Source: a virus. Taken from it: DNA of 56,281 nucleotides. Location of the stretch: positions 1 through 56,281 of IMG/VR virus record IMGVR_UViG_3300036804_000195; one strand, 5' to 3'. The translations under genes were made by a program, and so were the position numbers. Positions 22,430-29,916 of this stretch are shown in pieces; position 1 is the stretch's first letter, and each line of letters begins with the position of its first letter. The notes under the pieces were generated by a model. The model was not told the origin of the DNA. It was given only the letters and a program-made list of their open reading frames with translations, and ran no database searches.

Positions 22430-24256
22430 TTAGCGTGCGCTGGTGATTGCGGCCGGGCCGCCGCTGGCCCGCGGCACCACCGACCGGCTGTCGGGTGACA
22501 CGGGCGCCGGATCCACCGACGCACTGACGGTGCCGGTGATCGCCGCCGGCTGCATGCCGGAGGACGCCTCGACGGTGACCGCCTGCCGGGAGATGATCGC
22601 CGCCTGGCCGAGCATGACGGCGCCGGCGATCGCGGCGATCCCCGCCGCGGAGCTGATAGTCGACGCCGAGCCGGCCACGCGCAGCGCCGAGGTGAGCGTG
22701 CCCGCGGCCGCGGTGAGCTGCGACGCGCGGCCGACGGCGGCGAGGGTGGCGCGGATCGTCCCGGCGGCGAGGCTGACCTGCGACGCGGTCCCGGCCGCGG
22801 CCATCCCCTGCGCGAGCGACCCGGATCCGGTGCTGGCGTTCGCGGCCGTCGCGGCCGCGGCCATCGCCTGGGTCAGCGCCCCGGCGCCGCTGCTCGAGTT
22901 CGCGGCCGCGCCGGCCGCCGGCCACGTAACCGAGCCCGCGCCGGACGTAACCGACCCGGACGCCGCGTCCGAGCCGGTGCTGTCGGCAGTCCCGGCGATC
23001 GCCAGCACTGAGGTCAGCGTCCCGGTGGCCGCGCTCGAGCTGGCCGCGGTGCCGAGCACGGCGAGGCGCAGCGTCACGGCGCCGGAGGCGGCCGAGGTGC
23101 TCGAGGCGGACCCGGCGATAGCGATCGGGGTGAATGTCCCGGCGGCGTGGCTCGAGTTAGCCGCGGTGCCAGCGGCCGCCATCGCCTGGGTCAGCGCGCC
23201 GCTCGCCGAGGTGGAGCTCGCGGCCGTCCCGGCGGCGACCTCTGCAGAGGTCAGCGTCCCGACGGCTGAGCTGGTGTTCGCCGCGGTGCCGGCCGCGGCG
23301 AGGCCGAGCGCCAGCGTCCCGGACGCGGAGTCGGCGCCGGTGCTGTCCGCCGACCCGGCGACGCCTGTGGGGCCGGATGTGACCGATCCGGAGGCACTGT
23401 TCAGGCCGCCGCCGGAGCCGGGCAGCAGCTCGACGCCAAGGAACGCCCAGAAGTCGCTGGTGAAGTTGATAGCCGGAGTGACCGTGCCGCCGGTCGACGG
23501 CGAGTCCGCGGCGTAGCTGTTGTTCGCCGCGGTGGCGTTGTTGCCCTGCGCGTTGAAGCGCAGCGTCGCCGGCGAGGTCGCGGTCGCTCCAGCGGTGGTG
23601 GTGCCGGAGCACGCGCCGGCGACGACCAGGCCGCCCGGCGTCGTCGACGCGAACGGAGCGCTGGCGGTGCCGCTCGAGCCGAACGCCGACACCGCCGTGC
23701 CGTGGCTGGCCGCGCCGCCGTAGGACAGCGAGCCGCCGGTGGTGAAGAAACCCGAGCTGGTCGTGACCGACACGGTGTTAGACCCGGTCGGCGGCGACAT
23801 GAGCAGCCAGAAGTCGATGCCGCCGGTGCCGACGTTATCCGACAGCACCGAGCCCAGCTTCGTCGCGGCGACGCCACCGTAGCTGACAGCGCTGATCACC
23901 GACCCGGCCGTGCCCGTCGGGTAGGTCGCCCAGATCAGGATCGCGGTCGCCGAGCCGCCGGCGACGTGCGTCCAGGTGACCGTCGACCCCGCGGGCGAAA
24001 TGGCCTCGCCGGAACTGGACGGCCCGACCGCGTCGAACGTGACCGAGCCGGGAGCGGGCGCATTGGAGGCGGTGCCGGCGATCTGCCAGGTGACCGGCGC
24101 TGCCAGCGGGCCGATGAGCTGGCTCCGCAGATACTGGTTGGCGAGCCGCGCATTAGCGAGCGTGACCTGTGCGCTAGCCAGCGCGTCGTTAACCAGCGCG
24201 CCCGAGCTGCCGCCGGTGAAGGCATACCGGCCCGGAGTGACGACCGGGCCGGCCAT
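22430..24256 (-). CDS. Repeat-rich structural protein with ~12 twenty-residue units
   Basis: 608 aa. Residues 1-280 form an N-terminal body: a helical start (LANARLANQYLRSQL), then a beta-rich jelly-roll-like part ending in FWAFLGVELLPGSGGG. From about 285 to 530 there are some twelve units of roughly 20 residues following the pattern G-T-L-T-x3-A-x-A-G-T-A-x-S-S-A. They are Ala/Gly/Ser/Thr only, with almost no charge, as in beta-solenoid or fibrous repeats. It sits between the head-tail connector and capsid accessory genes. It may be a head fibre or surface spike; this is inference. Confidence 0.7.
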   Translation of the reverse strand: MAGPVVTPGRYAFTGGSSGALVNDALASAQVTLANARLANQYLRSQLIGPLAAPVTWQIAGTASNAPAPGSVTFDAVGPSSSGEAISPAGSTVTWTHVAGGSATAILIWATYPTGTAGSVISAVSYGGVAATKLGSVLSDNVGTGGIDFWLLMSPPTGSNTVSVTTSSGFFTTGGSLSYGGAASHGTAVSAFGSSGTASAPFASTTPGGLVVAGACSGTTTAGATATSPATLRFNAQGNNATAANNSYAADSPSTGGTVTPAINFTSDFWAFLGVELLPGSGGGLNSASGSVTSGPTGVAGSADSTGADSASGTLALGLAAAGTAANTSSAVGTLTSAEVAAGTAASSTSASGALTQAMAAAGTAANSSHAAGTFTPIAIAGSASSTSAASGAVTLRLAVLGTAASSSAATGTLTSVLAIAGTADSTGSDAASGSVTSGAGSVTWPAAGAAANSSSGAGALTQAMAAAATAANASTGSGSLAQGMAAAGTASQVSLAAGTIRATLAAVGRASQLTAAAGTLTSALRVAGSASTISSAAGIAAIAGAVMLGQAAIISRQAVTVEASSGMQPAAITGTVSASVDPAPVSPDSRSVVPRASGGPAAITSAR

Positions 24257-24699
24257 TACTCAGCCCATTTGAAGTACACGTCCCACGTGACCGCCGCCGT
24301 GGAGAACTGCCAGACCACGAGGTCGGCCGAGATGGGGACGATGAACTCCTGCGGCTCGTAGGTGAAGATCACCCCGGCGCCGATCACGGCCGGGATCTGC
24401 ACCCGGCGCATCGGGTTGGTCGGCGCTGTCGGCGGCGACGTGCCAAACGAGGTCACGAGAGTCGTCAGAGCAGCAGTGTCGGCCGAGTCGAGCGCCTGGC
24501 CGAGCGTGCCGGTCAGCGTGCCAGACCCGGCAGCAGCCGGGCGGCCGATACCGACCTCGCCGGCGACACCGGACACGTTGAAGATGCCGATCTCCCGGAT
24601 GACTGCACGAGATCCCGACGCGGTTACGAGCGTGACGATCGGAGCGGCCGCCGAGCCGGGCGTCGCATGGCTGAGGCCGATCTCGTATCGGTTGCCCAT
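24256..24699 (-). CDS. Beta-rich structural protein
   Basis: 147 aa; ATG with GGGAG upstream. Strand-rich throughout (APIVTLVTASGSRAVIREIGIFNV, VQIPAVIGAGVIFTYEPQEF, WQFSTAAVTWDVYFKW). It resembles trimeric capsid-decoration or fibre-base proteins in composition. Its stop shares a base with the repeat protein's start, so the two may be co-translated and interact. Confidence 0.6.
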   Translation of the reverse strand: MGNRYEIGLSHATPGSAAAPIVTLVTASGSRAVIREIGIFNVSGVAGEVGIGRPAAAGSGTLTGTLGQALDSADTAALTTLVTSFGTSPPTAPTNPMRRVQIPAVIGAGVIFTYEPQEFIVPISADLVVWQFSTAAVTWDVYFKWAE

Positions 24700-24700
24700 G

Positions 24701-24997
24701 TCATCCGCTCCCTGCGTGGCCGAGCAGGATCAGGTCGACCGGCCGGATCAGTGCCGCAGCGGCCGCACCGCGCCGTGCGCACTCAGCACATGCGCCCTGG
24801 CACCGCAGCAGGATCACAGCGTGCGATCCACACAGCCGCACCCTGCGTGAGTGACCGTTAGCGCACGTGCGTTCCCACAGGGATGCCGGGGTCGTTCCGC
24901 AGAGCGCGTTACCTGCTCCGACGCCCGTCGCCTCGCACGGATGCGCGCGCGGCACCCGGAGATCGGGCAGCAGGGGTGACAACTGGTGGACAGTCAT
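24701..24997 (-). CDS. Cys-rich small protein, probable zinc binding
   Basis: 98 aa from ATG at 24997. The C-terminal half has CANGHSRRVRLCGSHAV then CQGACAEC, giving five or six Cys and several His in a zinc-ribbon layout. The last segment is hydrophobic (AAAALIRPVDLILLGH). It is located among capsid genes but not obviously structural. Function unknown. Confidence 0.55.
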   Translation of the reverse strand: MTVHQLSPLLPDLRVPRAHPCEATGVGAGNALCGTTPASLWERTCANGHSRRVRLCGSHAVILLRCQGACAECARRGAAAAALIRPVDLILLGHAGSG

Positions 24998-25005
24998 GGC
25001 AAGAA

Positions 25006-25506
25006 TCAGGGATTCGTCTGCGCGCAGACCGCCTCGAGGAAAACGGCCTGGTCGGAGTCGGTCTGGTTGAATCCTGTGACCTGCCACGCGCCAGTCGGCC
25101 ATCGGCTATTGATAGCGGGGTAGCTGGACTGTATTTCCATGCCGCCGTTGTTCGCGTAATAGCCGCCCGAGACGAGGATGGAGCCTGCCGGGCAGAGAGC
25201 AATGTCATTGAATTCAGTGCCAGCCGGCACGTCGACGGCGGGCGGCAGGACGGTCGCGTATTGCGGCATGCTCTGGTACCAGTTCAGGCTGGTTGATCCA
25301 GCAGGACAGGACTGGCCGGCACCGGTGTCGACGACGGACAGAGCACCGTTCAGACCTGGCTTGTAGCAGCCGTGCACGACGCCGTTACCGTCGGGAATTG
25401 ATGCATAGGCGACGCCGCCAGCGAGCATGAGCACCAGTCCGGTGGCAGTCGCTATTACCGAGAGCCGCCGCCGCCAGCTAAGGGAACCAAACCACTTCCT
25501 GAGCAT
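25006..25506 (-). CDS. Secreted protein with actinobacterial IPDGxGVVHGCY-type domain
   Basis: 166 aa from ATG at 25506 (AAGGAG ribosome site). A basic start (LRKWFGSLSWRRRL) and a hydrophobic helix (SVIATATGLVLMLAGGVAYA) form a clear signal peptide or membrane anchor. The exported part opens with SIPDGNGVVHGCYKPGLNG, then SVVDTGAGQSCPAGSTSLNW, a pattern I know from secreted proteins of many Actinobacteria. A beta-rich domain with two more Cys follows. Such a gene inside a head operon is unexpected; it may alter the host surface (moron) or be captured host DNA. Confidence 0.75.
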   Translation of the reverse strand: MLRKWFGSLSWRRRLSVIATATGLVLMLAGGVAYASIPDGNGVVHGCYKPGLNGALSVVDTGAGQSCPAGSTSLNWYQSMPQYATVLPPAVDVPAGTEFNDIALCPAGSILVSGGYYANNGGMEIQSSYPAINSRWPTGAWQVTGFNQTDSDQAVFLEAVCAQTNP

Positions 25507-25517
25507 TCCGTTCTCCT

Positions 25518-25946
25518 TTACACCTGGCAAGTAAAGCTAGACGCTGCGGCCTGGACCGAGTCGCCGGTCAGCGGCGTGCGCGCCGCGGTCAGCAGGAACG
25601 CGATCTCGACGTTGCTGGTCGTGCCCGAGGACGCGTCCGTGAGCATTCCCCAGGTGATCGTGCCCGGGGCAGAGGTGAAGGCGCCGAAGGTCATCGCGTT
25701 GGAATTTGAGATGACCGACGGGGACGCCGAGCTGGGCGTGCCGACCGTGTAGCCCTGCCTCGCGTAGCCGGTCGCCGTGGCGACCTCTGTCTCGGCGGCC
25801 ATCGTCAGGTCTGTGCCGGCAGCCGGCGCCGCTGTCAGCAGCGCCAGAAACGGCGCCGTACCCGACGCGGTCACCAATGATCCGGCCGCAGCCTGCAGCG
25901 CCCGCTTCTCCGCGTACTCCATGATCTGACCGGCGCCCAGTGGCAT
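25518..25946 (-). CDS. Beta-rich virion protein
   Basis: 142 aa; ATG with GGAGG. After a helical start (GQIMEYAEKRALQAAAG) it is strand-rich with Thr/Ser/Ala (FLALLTAAPAAGTDLTMAAETEV, GTITWGMLTDASSGTTSNVEIAF). Proteins with this opening and 'YARQ' turn are common in actinophage head or fibre modules, but I cannot name the family. Two genes downstream of the capsid cluster. Confidence 0.6.
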   Translation of the reverse strand: MPLGAGQIMEYAEKRALQAAAGSLVTASGTAPFLALLTAAPAAGTDLTMAAETEVATATGYARQGYTVGTPSSASPSVISNSNAMTFGAFTSAPGTITWGMLTDASSGTTSNVEIAFLLTAARTPLTGDSVQAAASSFTCQV

Positions 25947-25949
25947 GGC

Positions 25950-26288
25950 TCAGGCCTCCGTGAAGTAGGACGAGAAGAATGACGGCTCGATCGACGTCGC
26001 GCGGGCATCGCACTGAGCGTCGACCCATTCGAGCACGACGTATCCGTCCGGCAGCGTCTCCCGGATCGTGCACTGCGTGCCGTGCGGCATGTCGAGGTCG
26101 GCCATCGTCAGGTCGCGCAGCCCGGCGAGCCGCGCCTCCTGCTCCGGGGTGAGGTCGCCGAGCACCGCGGCGAGCTGGCCGAGCGCGGCCGGAGCGTACA
26201 CGTCAGCCGGGCGCGCCTCGAGCGGACCGTCGGCGTGATGCTGGCCGAGCCCGGCCTGCTGCGGATGCTGGTACACGTACCGGGTCAT
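25950..26288 (-). CDS. Hypothetical head-cluster protein
   Basis: 112 aa; ATG with GAGGAGGG immediately upstream. An N-terminal segment rich in Gln/His, a helix (LGQLAAVLGDLTPEQEARLAGLRDLTMADL), then a beta hairpin (TQCTIRETLPDGYVVLEWVD). No motif that assigns a role. It is encoded between the capsid gene group and the beta-rich virion protein. Confidence 0.55.
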   Translation of the reverse strand: MTRYVYQHPQQAGLGQHHADGPLEARPADVYAPAALGQLAAVLGDLTPEQEARLAGLRDLTMADLDMPHGTQCTIRETLPDGYVVLEWVDAQCDARATSIEPSFFSSYFTEA

Positions 26289-26386
26289 GGCCCTCCTCGA
26301 TTCGGTCGGCGCGGATTGGTGGGCGCCGCCGCGCCTGACGCCAGAAAGACGCGGCGGCGGAACGGGGAGGCGTCCAGCTCAGGGGG

Positions 26387-26701
26387 TCAGGTCTTGTCGC
26401 GCGGCGAGGACTGGCGGCCGGCCGGCGGGGTGCGGCGAGCCTTCTCCGCGGCGGCCTCGCGCTCGTCGGCGGCTTCCTTGTCGGCCTTGCGCGCCGCCGC
26501 GGCCTTCCGGTCGTCGGCCGCCTTGGCGCGGGAGGTGTAGCCGAACCCGGCCAGCGCCCGGTCGAAACCGGCCACGCGCTCTTCGGGCGCGCCCTCGTCG
26601 ACGGCGAGCTGCCGTTCGTTCAGCACCCGCTCGACGTGGTGGCCGACGCCCGGCCGGTCGGCGTAGGACTCGCGGATCTCGTCGCGTTCGCTTTTAGCCA
26701 T
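26387..26701 (-). CDS. Highly charged helical protein downstream of capsid
   Basis: 104 aa from ATG at 26701 (GGGAGG). It is helical and extremely charged, with a C-terminal run of Lys/Ala/Glu/Arg (AADDRKAAAARKADKEAADE). This resembles scaffold-like or internal head proteins, though it follows rather than precedes the capsid gene. A long open frame upstream (to 27187) is a shadow of the capsid gene. Confidence 0.6.
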   Translation of the reverse strand: MAKSERDEIRESYADRPGVGHHVERVLNERQLAVDEGAPEERVAGFDRALAGFGYTSRAKAADDRKAAAARKADKEAADEREAAAEKARRTPPAGRQSSPRDKT

Positions 26702-26741
26702 CGTGGCCTCCCGGATTTCGATGCGGTCGCGGGGATGCGGC

Positions 26742-26777
26742 GCGGGCGCGGCCGGGAGGTGCCCCGGTCGCGCCCGC
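26742..26777 (-). terminator. Very strong hairpin after the major capsid gene
   Basis: A 15-base stem with a single G-U pair (26742-26756 with 26763-26777) and a six-base loop starts 13 bases beyond the capsid stop. It would partly end transcription or protect the capsid mRNA, giving more capsid than downstream product. Confidence 0.75.
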
Positions 26778-26790
26778 GGAGAGCATCGGC

Positions 26791-28239
26791 TTAGAAGGTC
26801 GGCGTCGACAGGCCGGTGCCGCCGACGGACTGGACCGCGCCGGCGTACCGGCGCAGCGTGTAGGCGTAGTAGCCGTACAGGACCAGCAGCACGCCGAGCC
26901 GGGTGGCCTGCGGCTGCTCGGCGCGGATGAACACCGGGGCGTTGGGGTCCTCCCACAGGTGGCACTCGTCCTTGGCAACCACGTAGATCTCGTCCTGGTT
27001 GGTTCCGCCGCCCAGGTTGGAGACCACGTTGTTGTCGACCACGACGCCGAGCCCTGCTGGCAGTCGGCCGCGGATGCCGCCGTTGTAGCCGACGTTGGGG
27101 TTGAGCACGCCGCCGGCGTGCTCGGGGATGCCCTGGGAATTGATGAGCGGCCATGAGGTGACCAGCTCGGCGGACAGCCACCACCACCGCCGCGAGTGCA
27201 TGATCACGTGCGACGGGATGGCCTGGGCGAGCAGCGCCGCTTCGACCTGCGAGGTGGCCTGGAGGATCTTGGGGTACAGGCCGGTGACGGTGCCCGGAGC
27301 GGCGGTGTAGACGACCTGGGTGCCGGTCGCCAGCGCGGACAGGCCGGTGGTGGCCTGGTTGAGCAGGTTGCTGTCCAGGTTGGTGGCGTACCGGCGGAAC
27401 AGGTCCTGCATCGTGACCTCTTCGATGCCGGTCCCGCGGTCGATGGCCTGCCGGGACAGCAGCACCGAGCCCGCCGCCGTCTGCACGTTCTCGGTCAGCA
27501 GCGTGTCGTCGATCGTCTGCGTCGCCACCGCGGCGGGCAGCTCGGAGGGGGGGTTGTTGACCTGGGTCGGCGTGGTGATCTGCGAGATGTTGATCGTCAT
27601 GCCCGACTCGGGCAGGTCATGGTGGTTGCAGATGTCGGCGAACGGGCGCAGCGCCGCGACCGCCGGAGCGTACATGTCGGTCAGGTACTGCGGCACGGTC
27701 AGGCCGGCGAAGTTGCCGGTCGTGGTGTCGCCGGCGGCGCGCTGCAGATACTGCCCGCGCTCGACCCGCTCCTCGGCCATGTGCTGCGAGAGCCGGTGCT
27801 GCGATTCGGCGTCCTGGAACATGAACGCCCGGGCGACGTCGCGCAGGAACAGCGATCCCTTGCGGTCGGTGTCCGAGCGGTAGGTGCGCTCCTCGCGGCC
27901 GACGGTTACCGATGCGCGCTGCCGGTCGTGGCCAGGCCGCGGAACACCGGTCTCGCGGGACTCGCGCTGCAGCTCGGCGACCTCCAGCTCGTCAGCCTTG
28001 GCGCGGCGAGCCTGCTCGAGCTTGGCTTCGATGCCGGCGATGTCGGCCTTGGACTTGTCGCGGACCTTGAATAGGTCGTCGACCCGCTCGGAGTCCTCGC
28101 GGGACAGGTTGGCCTGCCCGTTCTGGCTGGCCTGGGCGAGGATGTACTTGATCTCGCCGATGGCCTTGTCGCGGGTCTTGACGGCCTGCTCGAGCTCGAC
28201 CTCAATCGAGTTGATCACGTTGTCGATCATGATGGGCAT
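26791..28239 (-). CDS. Major capsid protein, HK97 fold
   Basis: 482 aa from ATG at 28239 with TGGAG ten bases upstream. The first ~110 residues are a coiled-coil delta/scaffold domain (INSIEVELEQAVKTRDKAIGEI, DSERVDDLFKVRDKSKADIAGIEAKLEQARR) which the prohead protease would be expected to remove. The HK97-type core follows: VPQYLTDMYAPAVAALRPFADI, an extended loop, SRQAIDRGTG, IMHSRRWWWLSAELVTSW, and a C-terminal APVFIRAEQPQATRLGVLLVLYGYYAY. It follows the protease and portal in the usual order. Confidence 0.95.
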   Translation of the reverse strand: MPIMIDNVINSIEVELEQAVKTRDKAIGEIKYILAQASQNGQANLSREDSERVDDLFKVRDKSKADIAGIEAKLEQARRAKADELEVAELQRESRETGVPRPGHDRQRASVTVGREERTYRSDTDRKGSLFLRDVARAFMFQDAESQHRLSQHMAEERVERGQYLQRAAGDTTTGNFAGLTVPQYLTDMYAPAVAALRPFADICNHHDLPESGMTINISQITTPTQVNNPPSELPAAVATQTIDDTLLTENVQTAAGSVLLSRQAIDRGTGIEEVTMQDLFRRYATNLDSNLLNQATTGLSALATGTQVVYTAAPGTVTGLYPKILQATSQVEAALLAQAIPSHVIMHSRRWWWLSAELVTSWPLINSQGIPEHAGGVLNPNVGYNGGIRGRLPAGLGVVVDNNVVSNLGGGTNQDEIYVVAKDECHLWEDPNAPVFIRAEQPQATRLGVLLVLYGYYAYTLRRYAGAVQSVGGTGLSTPTF

Positions 28240-28314
28240 GGCGGTACTCCAGCCAAGAGCGTCGGAATGACAGGGGATGGCCGCCAAGGCCCGCGAGCGG
28301 CACCGGAGTGAACC

Positions 28315-28436
28315 CTCCGGCCGCCGGAGCGGTGCGCCGGGCTGAACCGCCAGGCGCCGCGTGCGGCTTACATCGACCCCGCGACGCCAGGCTGATCCGC
28401 CGGCGGGCGGGCACCGCCAGGCTGAACCGCCAGGCG
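28315..28436. repeat. Three direct repeats in the capsid gene leader
   Basis: Three near-identical 21-22-base units lie at 28335-28356, 28385-28405 and 28415-28436, sharing the core CAGGCTGAACCGCC (two with one or two changes). Each unit itself holds GCCAGGC or GCCGGGC twice around TGAACC. A short hairpin (CTCCGG/CCGGAG, 28315-28329) sits next to them. The stretch lies within the 216-base untranslated leader of the capsid gene and contains no gene. Regulator binding or an RNA structure is possible. Confidence 0.65.
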
Positions 28437-28455
28437 GGCACTACAGCGAGTCATA

Positions 28456-29904
28456 TCACAAACGGCGCGGCGGGTCGTCGAGGCGCAGCATCTGCTCGTA
28501 GAAGTCGACCGACCGGCCGCCCTGGGCGACCCCGGCGCGGCGGGCGACGTCGGCGACCAGCGTGCCCTCCGGCACGGTGATCTCGTCGCCGGACACGTCG
28601 GCGTAGGTGGTGCCGGTGACGCGGCCGCGCCAGTTGTGCCGGCCAGGAGCGCCAGCGGCCGCGGCCTCGCCGGCGTCGGCCTCGTCGTCGGGGTCGAAGA
28701 TCCCCATGAGGTCCATGACGTTGTCGACGATCGACTCGGCGCCCGCGATCATCGACACGGCCTGAGCGACCGGCTCGGGCAGCCCGGTCAGGTCCGCGCC
28801 CGACACGAGCTGCGACATCTCGTCGAGAGTGCCGTCCAGCGACGCGATCAGGTCCTTGACGTCGGTGTCGCCGTCAGCGGCACGAGTCCCGGAGAACCGG
28901 CGCGACAGCAGCGTCAGCGCCTGCCGCTGCGCCCCGGCGGGCAGGTGCGCCATGTCGGCCATCACCTCGCGGGCCCGGGCCTCGATCGAGGTGTAGGGGT
29001 TGGCGCCATAGTTCACCGCCGACACGTCGCCGCGGTCGAGGTCGACCTCGTCGATCGAGAAGTGCATGTACTCCTCGTCCCAGCCGCCGTCGGTGATCAT
29101 GAACGCGAACGACATCTCGGTCACGTTCTGGTCGTCGATGCCGATGAGCAGGTCCGACACGTCGGTGCGCTCGGGGTTGAGGTAGGACACCATGTGCAGG
29201 CCGCGCGGGTCGGCGTCCAGGAGCAGCGTCGGGTCGTAGCCCTTGGCGGCGACGGTGCGGGCCATCGTGAGGCCGCGGTGGTTGACCAGGAACGCGACGT
29301 CGGGGTTGGCGGCCAGCGTCTTGTCGAACGCGGTCGGCGCGACCGTCTCGCCGTACGGGCCGAACATGTCCCACATCTCGTACTCGATGCCGGTGATGGA
29401 GGCGTACCCGTCGAGCTGCCGCATCTTCTTGCCGTTCAGCATCACCGGAGCGGCCGCGGCGCGGAACGTGGCGCGGAACGGCTGCAGCCGCGCTGCCTCG
29501 CCGGGCAGGCCGCGCCGCGAGCCGCCGAGCCGCTCGGCGCGCAGCGACCGGAGATCCGCCCTGGACGGCGCGCTCTTCGACGACGGCTCGTAGTCGGGGT
29601 TGATGACCTTCATGTGCGCCTCCAGGTGAGCCTGCGCGGCCGCCTTGTTGGTCAGCCCTTGCGTCTGCGGGAGCCGCGACAGCGAATTCTTGACCCCGGC
29701 AGCGTTGGGCGGATCCGACGGGTGGTAGTGGTGCGGCAGCGCGTGCGCGGCCTGGGTGGCCGGGTCGCCGGCCTTCTTGCCGGCGCAGATGCCGTCATAG
29801 AACGCGGCCGGGTCGTCGGAGCTGGCGCCGTTCGACCACGCCTGCCCGGCATCCCAGGCGGAGTTGTCGACGCTGCCGGCGCGCAGCGCTCGCGGAGCGT
29901 TCAT
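28456..29904 (-). CDS. HK97-family prohead protease with extra terminal domains
   Basis: 482 aa, about twice the usual ~200. The S78/U35 protease core spans ~residues 155-300: GYASITGIEYEMWDMFGPYGETVAPTAF-type opening, His in FLVNHRGLTMARTV, and the probable nucleophile Ser in VTEMSFAFMI. The N-terminal ~130 residues (AWDAGQAW..., HALPHHYHP) form a separate domain, and a C-terminal helical/acidic extension follows. The protein should cleave the capsid delta domain during maturation. The extensions may act as scaffold or carry cargo. Confidence 0.88.
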   Translation of the reverse strand: MNAPRALRAGSVDNSAWDAGQAWSNGASSDDPAAFYDGICAGKKAGDPATQAAHALPHHYHPSDPPNAAGVKNSLSRLPQTQGLTNKAAAQAHLEAHMKVINPDYEPSSKSAPSRADLRSLRAERLGGSRRGLPGEAARLQPFRATFRAAAAPVMLNGKKMRQLDGYASITGIEYEMWDMFGPYGETVAPTAFDKTLAANPDVAFLVNHRGLTMARTVAAKGYDPTLLLDADPRGLHMVSYLNPERTDVSDLLIGIDDQNVTEMSFAFMITDGGWDEEYMHFSIDEVDLDRGDVSAVNYGANPYTSIEARAREVMADMAHLPAGAQRQALTLLSRRFSGTRAADGDTDVKDLIASLDGTLDEMSQLVSGADLTGLPEPVAQAVSMIAGAESIVDNVMDLMGIFDPDDEADAGEAAAAGAPGRHNWRGRVTGTTYADVSGDEITVPEGTLVADVARRAGVAQGGRSVDFYEQMLRLDDPPRRL

Positions 29905-29916
29905 GGACAGGGCCTC

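Noticed and set aside
26387-27187. 266-residue leftward open frame reaching into the capsid gene
   Set aside because: The upstream part overlaps the capsid gene out of frame and crosses the strong hairpin; the ribosome site at ATG 26701 marks the true start.
28335-28436. Possible CRISPR-like array (three repeats with spacers)
   Set aside because: Only three imperfect units with unequal spacers (28 and 9 bases), and no cas genes. Better seen as leader repeats.
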